From positions 1-6,824 of the forward strand of contig JAGMBH010000026.1 in NCBI GenBank assembly GCA_023129815.1: 6,824 bases of DNA. The letters are read 5' to 3'. Below the pieces are notes generated by a model. The model did no database searches, was not told the DNA's origin, and was given only the letters and a program-made list of their open reading frames with translations. Source of the stretch: Dehalococcoidia bacterium. Lineage in GTDB: Bacteria > Chloroflexota > Dehalococcoidia > GIF9 > AB-539-J10. Below are positions 1 to 6,394 of the stretch, in pieces (position 1 is the stretch's first letter; each line of letters starts with the position of its first letter). A program made the translations under genes and the position numbers.

Positions 1-147
1 AAACTCATTGCCTCAGCTTTAACCTATATTAGTACTCACCAGAATCTACCCCCTTTATGGCGCATAGATGTGGTAGCTATAGAAGTTGACCAAAAAGGTA
101 AGACTAAGCGCATTGAACTTATTGAAAACGCCATTACCCAGTCTTAA
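1..147 (+). CDS. UPF0102 (YraN-like) protein, 3' end only
   Basis: Only the last 48 codons are present, running in frame from base 1 to TAA at 145-147, so the start lies outside the window. The peptide contains WRIDVVAIEVDQKG followed by RIELIENAI. This matches the C-terminal end of the UPF0102/YraN family, whose typical pattern is R-[FI]-D-V-V-A-[IV] followed by an I-x-[LH]-I-x-[ND]-A motif. UPF0102 proteins are small (about 120 residues) with a restriction-endonuclease-like fold; their cellular role is not settled, and they often sit next to rnhB. The gene is on the opposite strand from the transporter cluster and nothing suggests a functional link. A 7-bp inverted repeat begins one base after its stop. 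The family call is from recognisable motifs; the N-terminal catalytic half cannot be checked here. Confidence 0.8.
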   Translation, partial: KLIASALTYISTHQNLPPLWRIDVVAIEVDQKGKTKRIELIENAITQS

Positions 148-148
148 T

Positions 149-165
149 TTTTGCCACAGGCAAAA
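149..165. repeat. Short inverted repeat just after the UPF0102 stop
   Basis: TTTTGCC, a 3-base loop ACA, then GGCAAAA form a perfect 7-bp stem beginning one base after the UPF0102 stop region. Position suggests a transcription terminator for that gene, but the hairpin is followed by GGGGAGCC rather than a T-run in the plus direction, and the Ts are inside the stem. A weak or non-canonical terminator is possible. Confidence 0.35.
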
Positions 166-506
166 GGGGAGCCATCTAAATGCTTGATTTTTGATTTACC
201 CAAACGTTTGTAAACCCTACGACCACTTTTTACCAATCCTTGTAACAGCCACTTCTCACATTCCTCTTTCATCTGCCCTAGCTTTTTGACTCTCCATTTG
301 TCTTTGTGCTAACTGCTATGTTTGCTTATCCACAATAGCTGGCATATCAAAGGGAAATATCGTCAGACTCAAAAACAAATAGCAAAACCAACATTTGAAG
401 GCGACCCCCGATTACGGCGGCACTCCACACGGGACGGGGAGGTTATTGGCTGAAAAAGGTAAGACCATGTGCCGTTTCCCGCTGGTTGCCCGCTACAACT
501 CGACCA

Positions 507-525
507 TCTGCACCATAAGTGCAGA
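507..525. repeat. Perfect 7-bp hairpin just downstream of the DUF169 gene
   Basis: TCTGCAC, a 5-base loop, then GTGCAGA make a perfect stem lying 13 bases beyond the stop of the minus-strand DUF169 gene. Position fits a transcript end for the whole minus-strand cluster. In the minus direction no T-run follows, so it is not a textbook intrinsic terminator. In the plus direction it is followed by GTTTAATT, a weak T-containing tail. Confidence 0.4.
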
Positions 526-538
526 GTTTAATTCAGAC

Positions 539-1333
539 TTAATCAACATCCATCCCTATCATTCTCCCTATTTTCGCGTAGCTCTCCGACAATTCATATT
601 CGGGTAGCATCGAAAATTGGTAAGGCAATCCCCTATTATACCTGTCAAGGTATCTGAGTGCCAACAGCAAATTTTCCACTACCCCCAAGGGAACTGAGAA
701 AATCAATTCGTCATCTTGAGCCAGCCCTCTCTGGCGATCACCACAACACGGTATGGTAACCTGACATTTCCCAGTTTGAATTATTGGCACAACAGAATAA
801 ACACAAGCCGCATGGCTGGACAGTGTAGACTCAATGTCATGCCCATCCATGCAAGTCGCCCCGTAGATTAGTAGTGTCAATTGACCTGGCTGACAATACA
901 TCATAATCAGATCGGGTTCAAAATTGGCTGTGACTAGTGGGCCCGACAATATACCTATGTATTTTCCGGTTTCTAAGTGAGGAAAGGATCGCGCCCACGA
1001 ACTACCAGCTTCCAAAGTCATGACGCTCTCTGGAAAACGATTATAGCCATCCAGGAAATACTGTGGGAGTTCTGCAAGACCGTAACCTATAACCGGTTCA
1101 AAGCACCACATATCCTCTTTCAGCATTGCGACCAGAGTTCCCTCTCTGCGCGACATCGCAAAACCTTGGCAAGTTGATAAATGATGCCCCAAATCCCTTT
1201 TGGGCCTAATCGCCCCCTCAGGGATATCCGCTTCCTTCTCTAACAATTTCACTGCTATAGGGAAAGTCCGTAGTCGTAATCGCCTCTCAATTTCCTCTCC
1301 ATATTCATGCAACTCTCTCAATCCTAGCATCAT
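539..1333 (-). CDS. DUF169 family protein (COG2043)
   Basis: The 264-residue protein matches the DUF169 family, whose biochemical function is not known to me. Recognisable signatures are the N-terminal helix leading to FPIAVKLL (about residues 24-31), STCQGFAMSRREG (53-65), the late block CQVTIPCCGDRQRG (190-203) and DDELIFSVPLG (207-217). It has eight cysteines (55, 77, 147, 161, 177, 190, 196, 197), so metal or Fe-S binding is conceivable, but no classical CxxC cluster is present. No signal peptide or membrane segment is visible, so it is probably cytoplasmic. The start is supported by AAGGAGG at 1340-1346, six bases before the first ATG; a second ATG follows immediately. The gene lies 220 bases after the TRAP permease on the same strand and may belong to the cluster or have its own promoter. 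A role tied to the imported substrate is an inference from position only. Confidence 0.88.
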   Translation of the reverse strand: MMLGLRELHEYGEEIERRLRLRTFPIAVKLLEKEADIPEGAIRPKRDLGHHLSTCQGFAMSRREGTLVAMLKEDMWCFEPVIGYGLAELPQYFLDGYNRFPESVMTLEAGSSWARSFPHLETGKYIGILSGPLVTANFEPDLIMMYCQPGQLTLLIYGATCMDGHDIESTLSSHAACVYSVVPIIQTGKCQVTIPCCGDRQRGLAQDDELIFSVPLGVVENLLLALRYLDRYNRGLPYQFSMLPEYELSESYAKIGRMIGMDVD

Positions 1334-1422
1334 TATTTACCTCCTTAACCTTTATTTACTTGAACTAAGAAAAGCTTGCGCAGATTCAAAACTCTTAAAA
1401 CACCTTATCGCCCCCCTGTCCA

Positions 1423-1451
1423 TCTTTACTCGATATCACTCTCTAAATCAA
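1423..1451 (-). promoter_or_regulatory. Weak candidate promoter upstream of DUF169
   Basis: On the minus strand TTGATT (1446-1451) is separated by 17 bases from TAAAGA (1423-1428). The -35 matches consensus at four of six positions and the -10 at only three, so this is a weak candidate. It is listed because the 220-base gap between the permease stop and the DUF169 start (1334-1553) is long enough for independent expression. I see no gene and no strong hairpin in that gap. Confidence 0.2.
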
Positions 1452-1553
1452 GGTTAATATATTGGGTAAAGTCTCATTTTCCAAGGACGGCTAGGAATGC
1501 ACCTCATTCGATCTTAATTTCTAGCCCCGCTGGTTGCCCGTCACTTTCCAATT

Positions 1554-3839
1554 TTACTTCCTCACGAAAAGTTTCTGTCCATAAAATTTCAAGGCTAAAA
1601 TAAGCAAAATGCCAAAGATTACGATGATATAGTTGAGAGTAGCCATTATGATAAAGCCCATTATTCCAAGTACAATTCTTATCCACATTCTCAAAGATCC
1701 ATCAGACCAACCAGTTATCGCTAATGCTAATAGATACATAACTAAAACTACTGCCAAAAGGTCAAAAACGATTGTTAGAACAATTAGAGCATTCCATGTT
1801 TCCACTGTTATTAAAAACATCTCTGGATGAAGGAAAAATATGTAAGGTCCCAAGTATCCTGCTAAGGCGTACTTGCATCCATTCCTTGCTGTTTTCCAAA
1901 AGTCTCCTCCAGCTAAAGCACAACCAGCATAGGAAGCCAAAGCTACTGGTGGGGTTATATCCGCTAGTAGTCCAAAATAGAACACGAAGAAGTGTGCCGC
2001 TAATAAAGCTATTGGAACGGCATATCCTGGAACTAGTGAGCTATAAATGGGGGAGGTGCTAACAGCAAGGTAAATAGCTGGAGCGGCAACTAAAGAGGTT
2101 ATGATGTAATTGGCAGTCGTGGGAACCCCCATGCCTAGGATTAAGCTGAAGACCATAGCTAAGGGAAGCAATAGAAATAAAGATCCCCCTGTTATTGATA
2201 CTAATTGATATCCTATTTTCGTTATCAAGCCTGTCATTGTCAATACACCTTGGATCAAACCAGCGCTGGCAGCGGCTAGCATAACGCTTACACTTGTTTT
2301 TCCTGCGGCAATCATTGACTCGTAAGTGGCAGAATACATTTTCTTTCCTTCTTTGCTTTTTGACATTACTCCAACTATTAAAGAGAATACAATACCAAAT
2401 ATTCCCGTCATTAAAAGTGTCTGTTCCCTCATCACCCCAAGATATTTTGTTAAGGCGATAAAAAGGATAAACACCAAGCTTATATAAAGCTTTTCATTTC
2501 TCTTGATCAGCTTCGATGTGAATGAGAGACCAACTAATCCTGAGGCTAAGGCTAATAATGCTAATAAAGTCACTTCATTGAAGCCCTTTCCAGCAAACAT
2601 TAGCAAGGTGGTAATTATCAAGGCGGCAACATATATTGGCTCATTTCCTTCAATTTTGTCTTTTGAAATCCAGGCTGCCCAAACAGCAACCCCTAGAGAG
2701 GCTATAGCACATATATGTGGTGGAATTCCCCAGAACAGGGCTACTATAATAACAATTATTGGTAAAAAGATATAGAGCTTTCTTAAGAAATATTTTAAAG
2801 CTTTAACTCGTGGTATTCCTCCTAGTCCTAAGCGCTTGGTTTCTAAATCAATGAAAATATAAACTCCAGCAAAATACATTATCGCTGGGATGATGGCAGC
2901 GATGATTATCATTCTATATGGGATACCGAGAAACTCTGCCATTATAAATGCAGCTGCCCCCATAATTGGAGGCATTAATTGTCCTCCTGTTGAAGCTACA
3001 GGTTCAATAGCTCCAGCGATCTCTGCTGGATAACCTGCCTTTTTCATTAAAGGAATAGTAAAAGTTCCTGTGGTCAAAGTATTGGCAACCGAACTCCCAC
3101 TAACAGTTCCCATAAGCCCACTTGAGACTACCGCTGCTTTTGCTGGGCCTCCTGACCGGGGTCCAAAGACGGATATCATAAATTCTGTTATATAATCGCT
3201 TACTCCAATCTTAAGTAAAAAGGCACCAAAAAATATGAAAGCAAAAACATAAGTCACCATGACCATTAGGGGAATCCCCATTATCCCTTCGTCAAAGCAA
3301 AGCTGCTGAGTAAATCTTGTCCAATTGAATCCAAGTTTGAGAATTCCATAAATTAGAAATGTTGTAACCACTACTGGCAAAACCCATCCCAAAATCCTTC
3401 TTGTTGCCTCTAAGACAACGATAATAGCAATCATGCCGAAGATTACGTCAGGAAGTAAAATCTCAGCATATGTGGCATACCTATTATAAACGGCAAAAAT
3501 ATAAAGGGTGGAAATAACACTTAAAGTTATCAGTAAATAGTCTGAGAGCTGAACTTTCTTCAGATATTTTTCTTTCTTTTTCCATGGATATAGGAAATAA
3601 GTTATTATGAGCACCATGGCTAGCACAAAAGCCATACTTTGTTTGGTTTGAAATGTAAACCTTAGAAGCTCAATATTAATTCCGAGCTTGCTAAAAAGAC
3701 TATAGAGGATGTAGTTAAAATTGAATACGAATAATATTTCATAGACCCCGAATGATAAGGCGGCTATGGTAACGATTTTATCTAGCCGCGGAGATAAAGT
3801 TCTTGTTCTTTCTAAGGTCTTCTTTAGTTCCTCAGCCAC
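1554..3839 (-). CDS. TRAP transporter fused permease (DctQ-DctM, TAXI type)
   Basis: This is an integral inner-membrane protein of about 761 residues, the usual size for the fused 4TM plus 12TM TRAP permeases that pair with TAXI binding proteins. The N-terminal portion (to about residue 190) is the DctQ-like part, with several hydrophobic segments and an EATRR motif at about 144-148. The remainder is DctM-like, with highly characteristic motifs: GSSVANTLTTGTFTIPLMKK (from about 248), ASTGGQLMPP (282-291), GMGVPTTA (569-576) and ADITPPVA (626-633). It imports the substrate delivered by the binding protein, normally driven by a Na+ or H+ gradient. I chose the GTG at 3839 because AGAGG lies eight bases upstream and the start overlaps the DUF1850 stop by eight bases (GTGGCTGA), a common coupled arrangement. 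An in-frame TTG at 3866 would add nine residues but has no ribosome site. All DctM motifs are intact. Confidence 0.95.
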   Translation of the reverse strand: MAEELKKTLERTRTLSPRLDKIVTIAALSFGVYEILFVFNFNYILYSLFSKLGINIELLRFTFQTKQSMAFVLAMVLIITYFLYPWKKKEKYLKKVQLSDYLLITLSVISTLYIFAVYNRYATYAEILLPDVIFGMIAIIVVLEATRRILGWVLPVVVTTFLIYGILKLGFNWTRFTQQLCFDEGIMGIPLMVMVTYVFAFIFFGAFLLKIGVSDYITEFMISVFGPRSGGPAKAAVVSSGLMGTVSGSSVANTLTTGTFTIPLMKKAGYPAEIAGAIEPVASTGGQLMPPIMGAAAFIMAEFLGIPYRMIIIAAIIPAIMYFAGVYIFIDLETKRLGLGGIPRVKALKYFLRKLYIFLPIIVIIVALFWGIPPHICAIASLGVAVWAAWISKDKIEGNEPIYVAALIITTLLMFAGKGFNEVTLLALLALASGLVGLSFTSKLIKRNEKLYISLVFILFIALTKYLGVMREQTLLMTGIFGIVFSLIVGVMSKSKEGKKMYSATYESMIAAGKTSVSVMLAAASAGLIQGVLTMTGLITKIGYQLVSITGGSLFLLLPLAMVFSLILGMGVPTTANYIITSLVAAPAIYLAVSTSPIYSSLVPGYAVPIALLAAHFFVFYFGLLADITPPVALASYAGCALAGGDFWKTARNGCKYALAGYLGPYIFFLHPEMFLITVETWNALIVLTIVFDLLAVVLVMYLLALAITGWSDGSLRMWIRIVLGIMGFIIMATLNYIIVIFGILLILALKFYGQKLFVRK

Positions 3840-4338
3840 CTTTTTGTCCTCTAAGGAGAAATTCAATGATGGGCATTGTTTCTAGGGTAAAGGAAATTTT
3901 GACTTCAGAATTTGGGTGGTAAAGTAAAGTACTATCTCCAACTTTTATCTCAACATTGTTCAAAGGGATAAACCAATAGGTAAGGGACTTTCCAAGGCAT
4001 TTGTTGGGTCTTTTTACATAGTAGTTATCTTCTATGGAGGTAAAATCTTCGGGTAATCCAGCACCACAATTCTGCCATCTCATCTCCAAAACATAGACTC
4101 CTCCTTTATTAACCTCTAAAATCTCTATTACTTCTCCCCTTTCAACACTATGATCGTATTTAATTGTTATTGGCAGCTCATCAAGGTAAGGAAAATACTT
4201 AACGGTATTATCAAAATTAACTTCTAAGATATTTATGGGAAGAAGCAAAAATATTGATAACAGGAGGAAAGGAAACCTTTTGGTATCTCTCCTCCTGTTA
4301 AAAAGCCTTATACTACTCAGCAAGGGCACCCGAGTCAT
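3832..4338 (-). CDS. DUF1850 membrane-anchored protein, TRAP-TAXI partner
   Basis: The 168-residue protein belongs to DUF1850, a family commonly encoded between TAXI binding proteins and fused TRAP permeases, as here. A basic N-terminus (NRRRDTKR, 14-21) precedes one hydrophobic segment at about 22-38, which suggests a signal anchor with the rest outside the cytoplasmic face. The family signature is clear: ITIKYDHSVERGEV (57-70), then an aromatic block WQNCGAGLPEDF (from about 88). The role is unknown; an accessory or assembly function for the transporter is inferred from conserved context. The start ATG lies 21 bases after the binding-protein stop and has no visible Shine-Dalgarno sequence, so it may depend on translational coupling. 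No in-frame start follows the internal AGGAGG at codons 15-16 at usable spacing. The 3' end overlaps the permease start by eight bases. A strong inverted repeat falls over codons 13-27. Confidence 0.85.
   Translation of the reverse strand: MTRVPLLSSIRLFNRRRDTKRFPFLLLSIFLLLPINILEVNFDNTVKYFPYLDELPITIKYDHSVERGEVIEILEVNKGGVYVLEMRWQNCGAGLPEDFTSIEDNYYVKRPNKCLGKSLTYWFIPLNNVEIKVGDSTLLYHPNSEVKISFTLETMPIIEFLLRGQKGG
4258..4300 (-). repeat. 11-bp perfect inverted repeat inside the DUF1850 start region
   Basis: TAACAGGAGGA (4258-4268) and TCCTCCTGTTA (4290-4300) are perfect complements separated by 21 bases. In the minus-strand mRNA this would fold as a stem over codons 13-27 of DUF1850, with a small nested ACC-AAAA-GGU stem in the loop. 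The stem would bury an AACAGGAGG sequence that resembles a strong ribosome site. It may modulate translation or elongation through the operon, or arise by chance from an Arg-rich then Leu-rich codon run. Confidence 0.6.
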
Positions 4339-4359
4339 AGGTATAATTCTAAAGCTTCT

Positions 4360-5334
4360 TTATTTAAGCTCTGCAGGAACTTTAATCCCCTTTTCCTCAT
4401 AGTACTTAACAGCTCCAGGGTGGAGAATAAGGCTCATACCATCCAACGCTGTGCCCAAAGTAATATCCGCCGCCCTCACGTGCGCAGTTCTTAACTCGTC
4501 AAGATGCTCAAACAGTACCTTGGTCATGTCATACACGACATCATCTGGCAGGCCCCTGTGAACACAAAGCATGGCCATAACTGCACAGGTGACAACGTCC
4601 TCTGTCATTTTGTAAGTGCCTTTGGGAATAACCTGTCTAACGTAGAATGAATAGCCCTCAGCATGGAGCTTATCTACTATCTCCTCTGATACGGAAACAA
4701 GCCTTACAGGAGTGGTCACAGCTAGTTCCTCAATTCCTGCGGTTGGAGTCGCACCAACTACGAATGTCGCATCCACTTGTCCCAGCTTTAAGGCTGAACA
4801 TCCTTCGCCAATTGCCAGATCATATCTCTTTATAGTATCCCACACACCAGCAGCTTCGAGCACTTGCTCACAACCAACTGCACACCCACTTCCAGGAGCT
4901 CCAACAGCCACGCTCTTCCCCTCCAAGTCTGCCAAGGTATAAATGTCACTCTCAGCTCTAACGATAGCTTGACATGTCTCAGGATACAATGTTGCCAGTC
5001 CTTGCAGTTGGAGTACTGGCGTGTCGAACATGACAATTCCCTTACGGGCATAATAGGAAACATCATTTTGTATAAGACCGGCTTGTGACTCTCCCTTTTC
5101 AATGCCCTTAACGTTGGTAACACTAGCACCACTCGTCACTGCGCTGGCATCAATTATGTCCGAATACTTGTTTAGCATCTCAGCATACTTGGAACCCAAC
5201 GGGAAATATGTCCCAGCAGTGCCTCCGGTATAAAGCATTACCTCTGTTTTTTCAACCTTTGGGGCACAGCCAGTGAGAACCAAACTCACAATGAGTGCCA
5301 TTGATAACATTACCATTACTATTTTGTGTTTCAT
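4360..5334 (-). CDS. TAXI-family TRAP substrate-binding lipoprotein
   Basis: The 324-residue protein is a TRAP-associated extracytoplasmic immunogenic (TAXI) binding protein of typical length. It has a lipoprotein signal: a short basic N-terminus (MKHK), a hydrophobic core and the lipobox LTGC at 20-23, so the mature protein should be lipid-anchored at Cys23 outside the cytoplasmic membrane. Family blocks follow in order: YTGGTAGTYFP (35-45), TSGASVTNVKGIEKGE (67-82), GLIQNDVSYYARKG (86-99), LEGKSVAVGAPGSG (137-150), and near the C-terminus LHPGAVKYYEEKGI. It captures the ligand and hands it to the fused permease; known TAXI ligands include glutamate and 2-oxoglutarate-type acids, but the ligand here cannot be assigned. 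AAAGGAG at 5341-5347, six bases before ATG, supports the start. It lies 85 bases after the lyase-like gene and its leader contains a five-codon ORF. Several extra cysteines (121, 151, 155 among them) are unusual for the family. Confidence 0.95.
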   Translation of the reverse strand: MKHKIVMVMLSMALIVSLVLTGCAPKVEKTEVMLYTGGTAGTYFPLGSKYAEMLNKYSDIIDASAVTSGASVTNVKGIEKGESQAGLIQNDVSYYARKGIVMFDTPVLQLQGLATLYPETCQAIVRAESDIYTLADLEGKSVAVGAPGSGCAVGCEQVLEAAGVWDTIKRYDLAIGEGCSALKLGQVDATFVVGATPTAGIEELAVTTPVRLVSVSEEIVDKLHAEGYSFYVRQVIPKGTYKMTEDVVTCAVMAMLCVHRGLPDDVVYDMTKVLFEHLDELRTAHVRAADITLGTALDGMSLILHPGAVKYYEEKGIKVPAELK

Positions 5335-5412
5335 CTAATTCTCCTTTCTCTTATTTTTAATCCACCACCCCCATCTCTCATTTATGTTTACTCATACACA
5401 TCACCTCCTTAA
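5335..5412 (-). promoter_or_regulatory. Leader of the binding-protein gene, duplicate of the lyase leader
   Basis: Reading the minus strand, this leader begins with TTAAGGAGGTGAT, a near full-length complement of the usual 3' end of 16S rRNA, followed by a five-codon ORF, a G-rich spacer, and the normal AAAGGAG before the binding-protein ATG. A 30-base block starting at AGGAGG is 29/30 identical to the block at 6437-6466 upstream of the lyase-like gene. A 13-base block AGAAAGGAGAATT next to the gene start is identical as well. It lies 7 bases after the lyase-like stop, so it sits within the transcript between two genes. It could be a translational control region or a duplicated intergenic module. 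Confidence 0.7.
5378..5395 (-). CDS. Candidate five-codon leader ORF (MSKHK)
   Basis: ATG at 5393-5395 is followed by AGT AAA CAT AAA and TGA. An AAGGAGG at 5404-5410 lies eight bases upstream, so ribosome entry should be very efficient. Upstream GTG and ATG codons in the same frame (VMCMSKHK) sit too close to the ribosome site. The counterpart at 6434-6451 encodes MGKHK. Whether a peptide is made, or whether only ribosome occupancy matters, is not visible from sequence. It is too short for a family assignment. Confidence 0.35.
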   Translation of the reverse strand: MSKHK

Positions 5413-5419
5413 GCAGACT

Positions 5420-6394
5420 TCATATAATACCCATAGTCTTAAGAACATCACGAAGCTCAGCTTTATCTTCTTCATCTAGAGGAATGAGAGGCAGTCTAGG
5501 TATTCCTCCTCTTAAGCCCACCATATCCATTGCTGCTTTAACCATAGCGGTTTTCATGGTTAATTTGCCACCCAAACCTGGGATACCAGTGTGAGGGCCA
5601 TGCTTCACATTTATCTTCGTTAGAAAGTCATAGTAAAGCTGGGTACGATTAACTATTTCAGTCAGCTTATCAAAATCTCTCGCAACTGCAGCTTCATATG
5701 CCGAATATACGAAGTCTGGAGCAAAATTTCCCATGGAACTAATAAAACCGGGACAACCATATAAAGCTTCAAATGAAAACATCGGTTTGCCCATTCCACA
5801 AAGGATAACTGCATCTTCTGGATCCACTGCTCTCCGTTCCGCATAGTAATCCAAAATACTTCCGGTGTTCTCCTTGACCGCTATAATATTCGGGATTTTT
5901 GATAATCTCTTCATCAGATGCGGCTTAATCCAGGAACCAGACACACCAGGGTTGTTATAAATCTCTATGCCAAAATTGCTATCCACACTTTCAGCCAACT
6001 GCTTATAGTGTAGATACATGCCTTCTTCTTCTGGAATAAGGTAATAAGGAAGGATAACTTGAGCTCCATCCGCACCAACTGACTGGGCATATTGACACAT
6101 TCTAATGGTTTCAAGAGTGCCAGCCCGACCTACTCCCGGCATTACAACATTTTTTCCTTTTACCTCCTCCACAACCATTTTTATAACGGCTTTGCACTCT
6201 TCCGAGGATATAGCATAAAATTCTCCCATACTTCCTATTGGTGTAAAGATAAAATCTTTTCCTGCGGTATGGTCAACCAATCAGCGTGTATTAGCTCGCA
6301 TACTTTCCAAATCAAGGCTGTCATCAGTATTGAACGGTGTTGCTTGAACAACAGTTACTCCCTTCATACGTTTCTTTAGTTCACTTAACTGCAT
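5420..6394 (-). pseudogene. DapA / N-acetylneuraminate lyase family gene with in-frame TGA
   Basis: Read through, the gene would encode 324 residues of the DHDPS/NAL class I lyase superfamily, which cleaves or forms C-C bonds to pyruvate through a lysine Schiff base. ATG at 6392-6394 has AAAGGAG seven bases upstream, and the N-terminus (LKGVTVVQATPFNTDDSLDLE, split by codon 20) is typical. Codon 38 is TGA (6281-6283) in the sequence NTR-stop-LVDH, where relatives often have Trp (RWLV). Downstream the frame is open and well conserved: GSMGEF (54-59), YYLIP, YNNP with catalytic Tyr146 and VKEN with Schiff-base Lys174, at the same 28-residue spacing as E. coli DapA Tyr133 and Lys161. The DapA substrate arginine (Arg138) corresponds to Val151, so it is probably not dihydrodipicolinate synthase. 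A TTG directly after the TGA could restart a 286-residue product lacking the first strand. It may be a nonsense pseudogene, a recoded gene or a base error. Confidence 0.8.

Larger units (their letters stand above)
148..538. other. 391-base region without a convincing gene
   Basis: This lies between the convergent ends of the UPF0102 gene and the DUF169 gene. Reading the minus strand from about 311 to 144 gives an open stretch of about 55 codons with a basic tail (it includes KWLLQGLVKSGRR and YKRLGKSKIK). It has no good ribosome site at its only ATG (M13 of the stretch), stop codons interrupt it upstream, and another frame there also reads as charged helical sequence. It may be a decayed gene; I do not recognise a family. 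From about 401 to 490 base composition jumps to roughly 61% GC (55 of 90 by hand count) against about 36% in the preceding 90 bases. A plus-strand frame opening with TTG at 395 runs through that patch but lacks a ribosome site and runs into the DUF169 gene. Confidence 0.6.

Noticed and set aside
395..607. Plus-strand 70-codon open frame starting with TTG
   Set aside because: It has no ribosome site, and its 3' part runs antisense into the end of the DUF169 gene. A decayed gene in the GC-rich patch cannot be excluded.
4830..5132. 100-codon minus-strand open frame within the binding-protein gene
   Set aside because: It lies wholly inside the well-conserved TAXI frame, and its sequence shows no domain or sensible start.
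5662..5844. Minus-strand open frame of 60 codons within the lyase-like gene
   Set aside because: It overlaps the conserved lyase frame entirely, has no ribosome site and shows no family features; it is a shadow frame.
6281..6283. Selenocysteine insertion at the TGA
   Set aside because: I see no convincing stem-loop directly downstream of the codon, the expected residue is Trp in a non-catalytic position, and selenocysteine is not known to me in this family.
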